Positions 1 to 12,449 are shown, numbered from the stretch's first letter. The stretch: 64,000 nucleotides of DNA from Sisyra terminalis (GCA_958496175.1 OY292278.1:44454001-44518000); one strand, 5' to 3'. A program made the numbers and translations. The notes: a model not told the origin generated them from the sequence alone.

Positions 1-3000
1 CTTCAGATTCATTTCCTAAAATTAAATCGAATGTTATGTTAATTTTTTTGGAGAAACTTTCAGAAAGTTACACAAGATTTTCACGGGAAATTTGTCAAGA
101 ATATAATAGTTACCTTCAACAATTAATTCATGTAAAATTAGACATAATTCTTTGGCCATTTCCCGTTCATCACCGGTTGTATAGCGTCCACACCAAAGAT
201 AATATTGAGCTTGGACTTTCAATACGAAACAATGATTGGAATTCAGCGATTCTGCCGACAAAGGTCGTTCAATAGCTTTGGTGTTGTATGTGACGGTTCC
301 TTGAACTTCGATCAAATAATTCGAAGGTTTTCCGGTTATTGTATCGAATACTGGAAAAGGAAGTTTAAATTAGATCTATTCTTTCCATCAAATGTATTTA
401 TTTTGGGTACTACCATTGGTTCCATCGCCTTCATAAACTGTAAATCCTCCGTGGAATAATTGCAGAAAATGCGCTGGTTCATAGCCTTGCCAAACTTTTG
501 CTAAAGTTGCACCAAAAGTGACGTTTTGATCGTTCGAATTAATGTTTTTCAGCGCAAATTTTCGATCTTCTGGTGTTGATTTCAATCCCTTAATGAAAGA
601 ATAGCAAAGAATAATTATTAAACAATAAAATGATAAACTTCTGTAACTATAGACTATGCTTTAATATATTTGTCATACTGATAGTGTTGGACGTTGCAAA
701 AGAAGAATTACAAATATAAACTAAGAAAAAGAATCTTAACACCTCCTAAAAAAGAATCATAGAATCATAGAATCATAGAATCATAGAATCATAGAATCAT
801 AGAATCATAGAATCATAGAATCATAGAATCATAGAATCATAGAATCATAGAATCATAGAATCATAGAATCATAGAATCATAGAATCATAGAATCATAGAA
901 TCATAGAATCATAGAATCATAGAATCATAGAATCATAGAATCATAGAATCATAGAATCATAGAATCATAGAATCATAGAATCATAGAATCATAGAATCAT
1001 AGAATCATAGAATCATAGAATCATAGAATCATAGAATCATAGAATCATAGAATCATAGAATCATAGAATCATAGAATCATAGAATCATAGAATCATAGAA
1101 TCATAGAATCATAGAATCATAGAATCATAGAATCATAGAATCATAGAATCATAGAATCATAGAATCATAGAATCATAGAATCATAGAATCATAGAATCAT
1201 AGAATCATAGAATCATAGAATCATAAAATCATAGAATCATAGAATCATAAAATCATAGAATCAATTAATCTTAGAATGTTAGAAAAAGAAGAGAATTTTA
1301 GATCTCCTAAAAAAGGAATAAGCTACCATGGTTAGGAACCAGCTGAAAAATTTTCGGGAGGTAGTTAGAATAAAAAACTTTAGATAATATGCTTTAAAAG
1401 AATTTATAGGTTTTCAGACCTGATAATCTTTTAAAATACAATATCCGGTTTTGGAGAATTCTGAACCTTTTTTATACTGACCTTTCTCCAATTGGGAAAA
1501 TTTTGCATTGATCAAGCTACTTGAAAGAAAAAAGTTTGGTATAATTGCACTATCAATTCCTTTTTAAAGTTATCTTGAAGAAAAGAATGTTTGGATACTT
1601 CAAAGATTATAAATTATTACATACATTCTATTTTATCGTAAAAACATAAATAATCATTGTAGTGAATCTTACCAGCCAACAATAGTTGATATAAACCGGC
1701 TTCAATGGATTTGGAGATATATAACGTACTACGTAACAATTAAAATTGAAGAAATATGCGATATGTTTTCGCTCGACTATTGTTAAAGTTTCATTTCTCA
1801 CACGATAAACAATAATTTCACCAGATCCACTATCCAGGAGTTGATAATCAGCCGCCAACCATGGTCGTACTTGTAAAATTTCAGCTCCAATATTGAACAG
1901 AGGCATTTTGTTATTCTTTCCTAAAATTTTAAATTATTTCCCTTACAAATTGTTCCAGTATTCCATCACACTATTGAGAATCCTATTTAAATTGTTTAAC
2001 ACAAAAATATGTTGGGTAACATTTACAAAATGTTTGAATACGTAATTTAAATAATAACAGCAAGATTTAAGGATCGATTGAGAAAAAATTAAAGTAATTT
2101 TAAATTTAGTTAGTATTTTTTCTACGTGGAACTCTAATTTAACGGGAAATTTTGATTTTTGGATAATTTAAAGTGATTTCAAGAGCTTAGTTGTCATTCC
2201 GTGGTAAATTACCACCAATGGAAATTCATACTGAAACTTTTAACAATATAAAGAAAAACCAAAAGTATGGCCATTGTTTTACCAATAATTTCAAAGGATC
2301 TCCAAGACGCAAACAAGTGTTTGAACTCAATAGGTTCTTGTCCATCGACCACTTTAACAATAAGCGTACTATTCGGATATTGTTCCTTTTTTACAAATCC
2401 TCGAGCATTTTTAAAAGCACCGGCTTGAAGATTTCTAGATACACCTTTACCACACCAAATCCACAGCCCCAATCTTTGCATATCCATCAGATAAGCATTC
2501 TAAAAAATTAAAATTTATAAGAACCAAGTATAAAGAATCTGATTTTTTTACATTTGAATCCAAATATTCTCGTATAAATGGTGGTTCTTTATTCTCAATA
2601 AACTGGCATGGTTTAATAGACGTTTCCATTGTCATCGTATATAATTTACAATTGCTTGTCGTCAATATCATATTATCAAAATCGTTGGACGTTTGAGAAA
2701 TTTTCCGCTTGTCTAAATTTAAGTAACTGTGAAATATCGCCTTTTCTGTTTCCCCTAAAGTCATTTCGTAGCCATCATCAACACAACAAATACTTTTAAG
2801 TTTACTTGTACTTTGTATGTCAATTGCAATCTAAAAAAAAAACTTTTAATTTTTAAAATCGATTTAAAAATGTTCATTTTTCATGCCTCAAGTGCAGAAG
2901 TCTTGCTTCCTTTAATAGCAGCCCGTCCAAACCATATAAACAATATATTGTGGGTTAGCAATAAGAAAATCGAGGAACTATCAAAATATTTCCACGAAAT

Positions 3001-5680
3001 CTTTTCCATTTCCAGCAAAGTCCAAAAATGAAGTCCTTTCAGTTTAAAAAGCTTGGGTCGTTTGGAAAAGTTTACGCGACCAGGCGTGTGTCGACCCAAA
3101 AAGATGCTAAGAAAAAACTTTTCAATTACAATCGGTTGACTAATTTGCCATTACCAATAACAAACCGTAGTACATAAAAATAACTTTTGAAACAGGAAGA
3201 TTCGTATTCTTGAATTTCTCGATATTGTGTAATTGAATATTCAAAGTAGTCATTAAGCTCTAGAGCTTTAGCCGCGGCTATTTGTACTATTTCTTGCGAT
3301 GCTTTCTTTCCAATCCAAACGTGCAAATATCGGATGATTGGTTTATTTTTGATTTCGCGTGACTAAAACAAAAACAAGAATTAATTAATCTTTGGAAAAG
3401 TAAGGAAATAATAGTAGATAGATGGTTTGATATTGCAACAATGTATTTTATCTTTTTGATCCATATCAGGCAACTGAAAATAGACTTTACAAAACTCTTG
3501 AGTAACCATATTGTATACATTTATGGATCCAAATTGAACGTAATTATAAGCGATTTATTTCAGATTAGCTGAACCCGGCAGACGTTGTCTTGCCAGCCTA
3601 TGGTTGTAAATAAATAAATTGAATTTAGCAAAAAAAAAATTATGAATTATTAGAATCACCTCCCGTATCAACCCGCAGTATCCCTCACTGTACCAATTAT
3701 AACTTACTTTCAAGATATACGTTTAGAGAAAATTTGCTTTACTTTTAAAAATCACTGCACCATCATAGCAATGCAGTATTGACAGTTAGTGGCTATTGTA
3801 TTGGCCGTTAAAAAAGCCGTTTTCTTGCGATCGCAGGTATGTTTTCGACGCAAGAAAAAGATAAAAATAATCTTTGAAGCTGATAATATATCGTGACAAA
3901 TTTGAGCTAAATCAATGATAATTTTTTTGAGTTTTTGAAATCTGCATAAACCAACACCACAGTTTTATATATGTAGAAAAAAGATAGATTATTCATTATT
4001 TATTTAAATCAGAGGTTCTCAAAGATAGCCAACCTGCGGACCACAAAAGGGACCTTTGACAATTTTTTCGACCCACGATATGCATCAGGCTTTCATAAAA
4101 TGCATACCTTTTATAATGACCAAATTGGTGAAAACCGAAATATTAAAATGATAATAGACTACGGAGAATTTGAGATATAACTTCAAAAAAGGCTCCCGGA
4201 ATTATGATGCATTTTCGAAGTGGCCCGCAATATCATTTGTATAGGCCATCCCTGATTTCATGTATGCTGATTTTTCGATATCTTAAAAAAGAGCATAGCT
4301 TTTTAATTAAAGAATCCAATTTATATCCAATTAATGGATGTCCATTTAATTATTTTAATCGGCCTTCTTCTGAACGCTACTTTTATTATTAATAATTAAA
4401 CGTAAATAGGCAACCTTTTCTTCCGAAGAAAAATTAGTTGAACTTGATTGCAAAGTTTCTATCATATCAGTAAAGCTGTCTTTAAATTGGAACCATAAGG
4501 AAAATCAGTATAAAATATTGGTACAACTATTTAGATTGGACTTGTTTGTGACCTTTATACTTGGGCGAAACACTAAGATGTACCTGAAAACATAATATTA
4601 TCGAATTCGATTAACCTGTTCTTCAATCATACGGTAGAATTCAGGTAGACAAATATTAAAGTACAATTTTTTTGACCTTTGCTCCATAATGACCATTATT
4701 GTGAGCAAAATCGAATAAATTCCAAATAGGTGTGAAATTGAAAAGAATTTTACCTGTTCTCAACTTGTGATAATAAATATTATGGTAATGAGAAAAATGC
4801 AGATTCAAAGTTGTAATTTATAAAATCGAAAAAAGGTGTTAATGTATTTGTAATTGGCAACAAATAATAAATGCCTCAAACCGGTTCAAACTCCTTAAAC
4901 GACATATTTAAAGCTGTCATTCTCTCATTTTGGCCTTCAAGTTTTAACAATGTTATTTCATATCACCAATGGAGCATATACTTGAATTTTTCGTATATAT
5001 ATACAATATAGCTGATCCCCACGACTTTGTCTGCGTAACGTAAGGATAGATTATATTTTATTTTCAGATTTGCTTTTTGTACTGGTATATGAAAATTTTT
5101 ATTTCTCTTATTTCTTTTACGAAAAACATAATCATACTTAAAAAAACTATTTTGTCAACTTTAAAAATACACATTTAATTAACTGAAAATTTTATATAGC
5201 CTATGTTCAACGGAGATAGTGTAGCTTCCCAACAGTGAAATAATTTTTCAAATCGGTCAAGTAGTTTTGGAGCCTTTTCAATGCAAACAAACAGTCAAAT
5301 CTTTATAATATTAGAGTATAAAAATGATCAATTATCGAACAATAAGTAAATGGTCTTCATTGTTGCAATACCCTCTACCTTAACAGTGATAGTTTAATAT
5401 TTACAATCATATTAGGTCCAGGAATTTGGCCAAATGAGTGGGCAACATAGAAAAGATAGCACTCGTCACTAAAGCATCCAGAGAATAAGTCATTTTGAAT
5501 TGTAAACAAGCTTCCTTTCTGTAAAAAAATCATTTAAGGATAAGTTAATATTTTTTCAAATGAAATAATAATTTTTTTTTGGTATTTACTTACATTGATT
5601 TTCCAGATAGTAAATCCAGTTGATTGGTAGTTGATTTCTTGAAATGCAACATCGACATCGGTTCGTCGTTGAATTGTCGT
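1..5680 (-). CDS. Villin/gelsolin-family actin-binding protein, partial (3' end beyond left edge)
   Basis: Ten exons on minus join with consistent phase: 5680-5594, 5518-5405, 3362-3166, 3106-2887, 2830-2552, 2499-2283, 1920-1673, 588-414, 350-114 and 15-1 (about 596 aa). The product carries gelsolin repeats in villin order. Repeat 1 has FTIWKIN, then GCFSDECYLF, then LHVWIGKKASQE with YREIQEYESSCFKSYF. Repeat 2 has MEKISWKYFDSSSIFLL. Repeat 3 has LGLWIWCGKG and KVVDGQEP. Repeat 4 has DSGSGEIIVYRV and KVWQGYEP. Repeat 5 has AQYYLWCGRYTTGDEREMAK. Villins cap, sever and bundle actin filaments; insect relatives include the germline protein quail. The intron 2886-2831 is GC-AG rather than GT-AG. 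The initiating exon was not found upstream of 5680, and repeat 6 and any headpiece would lie left of the window. I see the domain order directly; villin rather than plain gelsolin is inferred from that order. Confidence 0.85.
753..1263. repeat. 8-base tandem satellite, about 63 copies of AGAATCAT
   Basis: An almost perfect run of the octamer AGAATCAT fills about 505 bases inside the 1672-589 intron of the villin-like gene. The only visible changes are a few AAAATCAT units near the right end. Similar short flanks containing CTCCTAAAAAA lie on both sides, so the array sits inside a small direct duplication. Such uniformity suggests recent slippage or gene conversion. It is not a CRISPR array, as there are no spacers. 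Confidence 0.95.
5012..5325 (+). repeat. Short interspersed element with TGATCCCC head and TTATAATATTAGAGTA tail
   Basis: The copy starts with a TGATCCCC-type head followed by GTCTGCGTAACGTA and ends in a tail containing CAAATCGGTCAAGTAGTTT and AAACAAACAGTCAAATC. The same head and tail recur at 54963-56690, where they are separated by an insert. The tail style is familiar from short or truncated retroelements that are very abundant in arthropod genomes, but I cannot assign a superfamily without a repeat library. A distantly similar head, AACCCGGCAGACGTTGTC, occurs near 3570. It lies in the long intron of the villin-like gene. Confidence 0.6.
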
Positions 5681-6180
5681 CTAAAAGAGAAAAGTAAGAA
5701 TTATTTCATTTTTAAACTGAGAATAAGAAATTCCTAAGCAACGTTAATAATAAATATGCTTTATTTTTCTTGATGAGCTTTGTTCAAAACAATCCTGAAA
5801 ATTTTGACTTCAGGCCATAAATCAATGAAAGTATGAATCACTTTCTAATGAATTATCATTTGAATTAAAAACCTTTTGCTTCAATTAACTGATAGATTTA
5901 TTGGACAGTAAAATTTGGATATGTACCAGAACAAGACTTCAATTCCTAGTATCCTTTTTTTCAATATTGTTAATTGTCCTTTTGGATGACTAGTAAATCT
6001 ACTTTACTTTTCAAAGAATTATCCTTTCAATCGAAAAAACGTTAGTTAAAGAACATTCTACCATAAGAAAACAATTTGATACAAACATAAAAAATATATC
6101 CCTTTTATTCCTTTCTGGTAAAAAAATATCTTTTTTGAATAATCAAAATAAGATTTTTTTCGCTGACTTTGAACAGTTAT

Positions 6181-6568
6181 ACTGTGTATATAATATATAG
6201 AATATATTGCGGTTCAATTTATGTAGTATGATTTAATGTAATAATATATAAAAATCATACCATAAACATAAATTTGAACAGAAGTTCAAACAAAAATATT
6301 TGTGACATATTGCCCAGATACGTATTTAGATTGCCAAGCAATCTTCCTCAGTGGTCATCAAGTAGTTTGGATCACTCCGTAACCGCTTTGTGATGACCAC
6401 TGAGGAAGATTGCTTGGCAATCGAAATACGTATCAGGGTAATAAGTCACGAATATTTTTGTTTGAACTTCTGTTCAAATTTATGCTTATGGTATGATTTT
6501 TATATATTATTATTTTCAACTATACTACATAAATTGAACAGCAATATATTTTATATATTGTATACAGT
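6181..6568. repeat. Fold-back element, about 390 bases, arms near 180 bases
   Basis: The left arm (6181-6360) and right arm (6390-6568) are reverse complements along nearly their full length. The closest-to-centre matched blocks include GATGACCACTGAGGAAGATT and its complement, and the termini read ACTGTGTATA and TATACAGT. Only about 25 bases separate the arms. There is no coding capacity. This is the architecture of a fold-back MITE. Confidence 0.85.
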
Positions 6569-8670
6569 CTTTTTTGAAATTTTAAAGTGTAATTATGATT
6601 ATTCCCTTAAACCAACAAGGAGAAAATAAACCTTCCAAATGATATTTTTTGGCAAAAATTGATCTCATTTTTTCACTAAAAATCACTTAACAAACCTATT
6701 TTAAAGCCTTTTTTTTCAAGAAAAGACAATAATTAATTCATAACAATAATATTATATTTGAATTCTCAGAATACTTAAAAACGTTGCCGTTACATATGTA
6801 AAATAATTTCTTAATAAGTGACCGTTATTTAATTGTAGCATTTTTCACGATGCAACTTTTAAAAAAAATAATAATAATTACATTACTCCCATGATTTAAA
6901 AGAATGAATAAAAAAAAAACGAACAAGAATTAATAATGATGAACAAACAATAGTGGCTTGTAAATATAATAATGATGTTGATGTTTCGCAATTATGTAAT
7001 TTTATTGCCATTCAAAATCTATTGTTTTAGGTCAGAACTCCAAGATTGAACTAAACACGGTTATTTCCTATTAGCTTAACTATCTTACATTCCACTCGTG
7101 TCTGCTTACACTAATCAATAGCGAATTAAATAATTAGCGATCTATTTTTCTTCGATCCAACGGATCGAAATTTTTGTGTGCCTTTCAAATTTCTGCAGGT
7201 ATTTCTATTAATACGTTGGATATCAATTTAAACAAGTATAAAATAATATTGCAACTTCGTCGGCGATTGTAAAAAAAATTTGCTTTTCAATTACTGATTT
7301 TTTGTCAAGAAAATTTCGGGTGGTTTTCGGTCATTTACTATGCAAAATTTATATTTCAAAACACTGGCAACTACTGGGTATTATGGGATCAAATTTAATT
7401 ATAATTTTTTATTAAATCTTCGTTCTTTTTCAGGACTTAAAATTTTTTGGGCCAAAAATCACCAAAATCGGTTTAACGATGACAAGGGGGTACCCAAAAT
7501 TAGTGCTATATTACAGATTTAAAAAATTCCAAGATTGAATGTTCATTTAATGCAAATTTTATCCGGCTTGCAAAATATAAATTTATATTCCAAATAATTC
7601 AAAATTTTAGCCTTACCAATCTTTGCATTTTTCGTTGAACAAACCAAACAATAACTATCCAAAAACAGTTAAGCGTTGTTTTCAAAATAAAAATTTAAAA
7701 CGTGTTCTAAAATGATTTATTTTCAGTTGAAAACACAAATCACGCAATACATATAAACTTTCACAGTATAATTTAAATGATTTATCAAAATTGGATCCAC
7801 AATGCACGAGTTTTACATTTGGAATGACATCATTCGTCGTCAACAATAGCAGAGAACACTCCGCGGTTTGGGCTTAGTTTCCCGTTGGGAGATGGAAGGT
7901 AATTTAAATACACACTTCCGTAAAATATCAATCCATAGGTCATGTACCGGAACTACGCAACATAGACAAATGCATTTAAACCGACTAAGGTAACATTTTC
8001 GTTTGTAATTTCTAGTTCATCTCTGATAACAATATATATATATATATAAATTCAAATGCTAATTTGCGACTTTGATAAATCCATTATATCAACTCTCCAA
8101 TCGTTTGCCAATCGCCTCAAATCTCCACCATCTACATCCTCCAATTTTGAAATTTGTCGTTAATTTAAGTGAAATCCGTACGGTGTTTTTTTCGAGTTAC
8201 TTAATGCGACAAAAAATTTAAGTAATATTCCTTAATTTTTTCACTTTCTAATTTATTTCTTTTTTGTAAATGTGCTACAGGATTTGTACAATCTTCTTCC
8301 AAATTGCTAGTTAAAGATTCGTTTACTTTAAAAGTGATTTAAGTACTTTCCAATAATCTTTCCTAAAATAACTGTTGTACATAAACTGTTTAATTTTTTG
8401 GAGTAGTTGATTAAAGTTTCGGTTATAATAGTAATAATTACTTTGAAAGAATGTATAGGAGCGATGGGAGTCCCATAATCAATGGAACCAGCTTACAGAA
8501 CTGTTCCGGAAGAGTCATAAACCAGTAGTCTCCAAATTTTTGGGAGCGTTTGTTTTGATTATTCTAGAATAGAGACAGTGGATTTATGATTTATTGGTTT
8601 ATGACTCTTTAGAATTATCTAAAAAGACCTCTGTCAAGTTAGCACCCAACTTTTACAAATTAAAATTTTA

Positions 8671-10234
8671 TGAGAAATGCGATTAAAGTTCATTGTACTG
8701 AAAATTTTTTTGAATTTTTTACAAGGTTTCGTGAACTAAAAAGTTAATACATATGCCCAAAACGATTAATTTATTTATAACTAAAATATAACAAATCATA
8801 CACTACCCAAACTAAATCATTATAACTTTATTAGTAATCAAATAATACACTTATGTTTACCTGAAGACTTAATACTTTTATTTTGGTTTTTCTATGTCTT
8901 TGCCTTTTGTTTGTAATTGATTGTACCGAAAAAAATTTCGTTTGTACCTCAACCGAAAAAAGTTATTAAATTTTAAAAAATCGATAGCCCCCCATGGCTA
9001 GATTTTTCAAAAAAAAAAATAACGGCCATAGATAGGCCTTAACACGAAGAGGATTGTACCGAAAAAATGTGTTTCTAGCTTTAACCCAAAAAAAGTTATG
9101 AGCGATTTTGTGAATGCACATATTCCATTGAAAATAGAGTTTTCCGGCTACTACGGATTTTCCTTGAGAGATTTTCCAAATCCAAGAGCGCTACAATCTA
9201 GCTACTGTGCCGCTGAGGATTGTACCGAAAAAAGTATTCTTCTAACTCAATTCCAACGAAAGTTATAAAGGATTTTGTATCAGTAATTAGACTCTAATTA
9301 CTCTATTGTTGAAATAGCAAAAACGGCCATAACTTTGAATCTATTGAGGTACAAACGAATTTTTTGTGAATTATTCTGGGTGCTGGTCTCTAGTTATTGA
9401 AACCAGTTGAATTTTCTGAAGTTGAAAATCTCTCAAGGAAAATGCGTAGTAGCCGGAAAATTCTGTTTTCTTTCCGGTTGTGGTACAAACGAAAATTCAA
9501 CTGGTTTTAACAACTAGAGACCAGCACCTGGGATAATCCGCAAAAAAATTCGTTTGTACCTCAATAGGTTCAAAGTTATGGCCGTTTTTGCTGTTTCAAC
9601 AATAGAGTAGTTAGAGTCTAATTACTGATACAAAATCCTTTATAACTTCCGTTGGAATAGAGTTAGAAGAATACTTTTTTCGGTACAATCCTCAGCGGCA
9701 CAGTAGCTCGATTGTACCACTCTTGGATTTGGAAAATCTCTCAAGGAAAATCCGTAGTAGCCGGAAAACTCTATTTTCAATGGAATATGTGCATTCACAA
9801 AATCGCTCATAACTTTTTTTGGGTTAAAGCTAGAAACACATTTTTTCGGTACAATCCTCTACGGGTCAAGGCCTATCTATGGCCGTTATTTTTTTTTTTA
9901 AATCTAGCCATGGGGGTTATCGATTTTTTAAAATTTAATAACTTTTTTCGGTTGAGGTACAAACGAAATTTTTTTCGGTACAATCAATTACAAACAAAAG
10001 GCAAAGACATAGAAAAATCAAAATAAAAGTATTAAGTCTTCAGGTAAACATAAGTGTAATATTTGATTACTAATAAAGTTATAATGATTTAGTTTAGGGT
10101 AGTGTATGATTTGTTATATTTTAGTTATAAATAAATTAATCGTTTTGGGCATATGTATTAACTTTTTAGTTCACGAAACCTTGTAAAAAATTCAAAAAAA
10201 TTTTCAGTACAATAAACTTTAATCGCATTTTTCA
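8671..10234. repeat. Long fold-back element, 1.56 kb, arms about 750 bases
   Basis: The left end begins TGAGAAATGCGATTAAAGTT and the right end finishes with the complement around AACTTTAATCGCATTTTTCA. Matching blocks run inward nearly to 9450, including those around GATTGTACCGAAAAAA and TTATGGCCG. Within it a box reading CGTAGTAGCCGGAAAA appears in both orientations and again near the centre, so the element is itself built from smaller repeats. The open frame at 9712-10026 belongs to one arm and has no protein-like features. Confidence 0.85.
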
Positions 10235-10912
10235 TCCCTTAGCATTTTAATTGAAATTAGGTATTACACAGAAAATTAGGTGAATTAATGAGCAAATTTG
10301 TACCCACATTATAGTATTACCCACATTATACTGGTCGACGACTGACAGTCATAAAACTATGATCGAAAGTCAATAAAACCAAATATTTTTGCCAGACGTG
10401 ATAAATAATAACTAATCCACAAAGTCCCAATATCTTGTTATTCTATTTGTACAAAAGTTTTAACTATTATTATTGTTATTATTATTATTATACAAGAACC
10501 CCTTTTGTTGTACATAGCCCAGTAGGCCCAGTACTTAATAAACTTTTAATATCTGCAACCAATTCACATACGAAAAAGAATTTAAAATGTTAATTTTCAA
10601 TTTTAAAATATTTTTCAAAAGACTTCTATTAAATTTCTTCGCACCCCTTATTTATAGCACTTACGTTTGCAAAGCTTCAAAGCTTTAAAAGCTTGAAAAT
10701 ATTGCATTTCATTAAAAAAAAACTATGAAAACAGCAACGCTATTTACTTCTTAGGACTATAACGATGTATAACTTTCATGCAACTGTGGTTGCCTATTAC
10801 TTAAATCGTTTGTTAAAAGAATTTTCCTTAGCGAAATATTCATATATCACCTTTAAGATTAAACTAATATTGAAATCTAATAACCAAACTCAATAAAATA
10901 TTAATTTTAGAA

Positions 10913-11702
10913 TCAAAGTTTTGATTTTCTCGATAAACCTACCGCTTTCGAAGTGTACAGATCATATTTCGGTTCATACCAACTAGTCGTTAACGTGGGA
11001 ATCAAACGGGGCACATAATTTGATTCTTCTTGCAATTTTTTCTGCTGTAATCGTTCGATTGTTTCTTTCTTCCTCCGATCTCGTACTTTGGTACTGTTAA
11101 TTTCTTTGACTTTTTGCTTAATTTGAATTATTTCGTCGGAAGCTTTGATTTTAGCAGAAATGGAACTTCGACGCTCAACTTTGGCACTCTTTTTTCTTTC
11201 TGTAGTAGGGAATTGTTTCTTTTCGGTTTCAGAGTACTTTTGGAGCATATCGTGTACTTCCCGAATATGTAGTCGTGGATCTTTTAGTTCTCTTTCCCGA
11301 TTGAATAAACGTCGGGCAGATGGTTCTTTTTTTCTATTGCTAAAGAGATGAGTTGTTAAGGGTTGGAGCTCGTATAAATATTAAAATTTTATTGTATCTT
11401 AGCTCTGCTTTTAATTTTGGTCAATTAAAACTGTATATGGAACATGTTATCGTTTTTGTATAAAGGATTATATTTAATTTTTTGAAGAAAATCCAATAAA
11501 TTAAAAACGTTGAATGACAACATTGCGTTGATATCTATATTAAACTATGAGTATTTTCGTTACGGGGGACCATCTCCTGAGCTTTCCCCCAATTCTTTTC
11601 TTATTTTTGCGAAACAATATTTTATAAAAACTACCTGCTCAGTTTCAGTTTTGAAAATCCTTCAATCAATTCGTTACTTGGTTCTTTTTCGAATTCTTCC
11701 AT
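10913..11702 (-). CDS. Unrecognised basic protein, 164 aa, two exons
   Basis: Exon 1 runs 11702-11635 from an ATG. A GTAGTT donor joins it in phase to exon 2 at 11339-10913, after a TTTAG acceptor, ending in TGA. The first exon gives an acidic start (MEEFEKEPSNELIEGF). The second gives a highly charged, helix-rich protein dominated by lysine, arginine and glutamate, with a likely coiled coil in its middle third, and ends in a tail containing SWYEPKYDLYTSKA. I recognise no domain. Its ATG faces that of the 131-aa gene across 169 bases, which suggests shared regulation. The exon structure is convincing because the phase fits and the frame stays open across 427 bases. Function is unknown; a cytoskeletal or cilium-related role is only a guess from composition. 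Confidence 0.7.
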
Positions 11703-11871
11703 TTTTGGCGATTGACCCAATCAGTTTACCCAAAAAAAAATACAAACTTAAAACAGGCCCACTGTTGTTTTTTTTCTTGTCACTACTGTCACATAAATTT
11801 CATCCGGTTTTGTATTATTATTATTATTTTTAATCCCATTTTCATCATTTATAAGTTAAAATTGAAAAGGT
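11703..11871. promoter_or_regulatory. Putative bidirectional promoter of two small divergent genes
   Basis: Only 169 bases separate the start codons of the minus-strand 164-aa gene (11702) and the plus-strand 131-aa gene (11872). Both 5' untranslated regions and both core promoters must fit here unless untranslated exons overlap. I see no clear TATA box or named motif. The assignment rests on spacing. Confidence 0.5.
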
Positions 11872-12381
11872 ATGGATTGGTCGGAAGTGGACGACGATGC
11901 AAATGATCAATTCAATAAATTATCAAGTAAAGTGTTGGAAAAATGTATTTGTCATGATATTCCCTAACATTTTCTTAATTCCAGGCAATTTGGAGCATTT
12001 AAATTTAAATCAAAAAGAGGGGAGCTTAAGAAATTTAAGTATATCGCAGGTATGAAGAAAAAAATGGTTCTCATAAACCTACACAAATCAAAATGAATTT
12101 TAAAGGTACTTCTTCAGGGCCGTGACGATGTCGTCACAAGTAACTGGAAATTTATCGAAGGCCAAAAAGACGAGTCTGGACACTTGAAAACCCTTGATAA
12201 AAACTCCAAAAACACATATTTGGTGTCCGAAGAAATGCTCAGATACCAAGGCCAGCGGTACTCCCCAACCGATATTGCTCACCTTTGGAAAAAAGACTGC
12301 CGCACTTGGTTGTGGAAAACCAAATTAAAAAAACAAAAATCTCTCCATGAAAATCGAAACAATGGACCGTTAAATAATTAA
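11872..12381 (+). CDS. Unrecognised small protein, 131 aa, three exons
   Basis: Exons 11872-11926, 11985-12049 and 12106-12381 join in phase across two 56-58 base introns with GTAAAG and GTATGA donors, and end at TAA. The product starts MDWSEVDDDANDQF, is acidic at first and basic at the C-terminus. It contains an aromatic-rich stretch, HLWKKDCRTWLWKTK, near residues 95-110. Exon 3 is clearly richer in G and C than surrounding DNA, which supports coding. I recognise no domain or family. It is divergent to the 164-aa gene and convergent with EF-Ts, whose stop lies 68 bases beyond its own. An alternative is a longer gene with an unseen upstream exon, but the ATG context and short introns make the three-exon model economical. 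Confidence 0.65.
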
Positions 12382-12399
12382 AAATGTTTTCGTTAAATA

Positions 12400-12405
12400 T
12401 TTATT
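12400..12405 (-). terminator. AATAAA polyadenylation signal for EF-Ts
   Basis: On the minus strand AATAAA lies 45 bases past the EF-Ts stop codon at 12450. It falls in the 68-base gap before the convergent 131-aa gene, so the two 3' untranslated regions probably overlap. Confidence 0.6.
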
Positions 12406-12449
12406 ATACAATTTTTTATACTATTATAATATATAAAACCATTTTCACA

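Larger units (their letters stand above)
5681..10912. other. Gene-free stretch between villin-like gene and the small minus-strand gene
   Basis: I find no coding exon here on either strand. It may contain the 5' exon and promoter of the villin-like gene; a relatively GC-rich patch near 7840-7910 is a candidate, but it gives no convincing open frame with a start. The stretch holds two fold-back repeats annotated separately, a short TA run near 8030 and otherwise AT-rich unique-looking sequence. The longest frames, such as 9712-10026, are products of the fold-back repeat. Confidence 0.5.

Noticed and set aside
753..1263. CRISPR-like array
   Set aside because: Eight-base units run without spacers in a eukaryotic intron; this is a simple satellite.
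3450..3545. Open minus-strand stretch (FGSINVYNMVTQEFCKVYF) that could be an extra villin-like exon
   Set aside because: The exons ending at 5405 and starting at 3362 join at phase 0 and give continuous gelsolin repeat 1, so no room is left for it. It does not resemble gelsolin sequence and abuts repeat DNA.
4010..4260. Possible hAT-like MITE beginning CAGAGGTTCTCAAAGATAG
   Set aside because: The left edge resembles a hAT terminus and GACCCACG follows, but I could not find a matching right terminus or a target duplication.
7770..8170. Candidate first exon or promoter of the villin-like gene
   Set aside because: It is GC-richer than its surroundings, but no frame with an ATG and a phase-0 donor could be defined.
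9712..10026. 104-codon plus-strand frame
   Set aside because: It lies entirely in one arm of a fold-back repeat and has biased, low-information composition.
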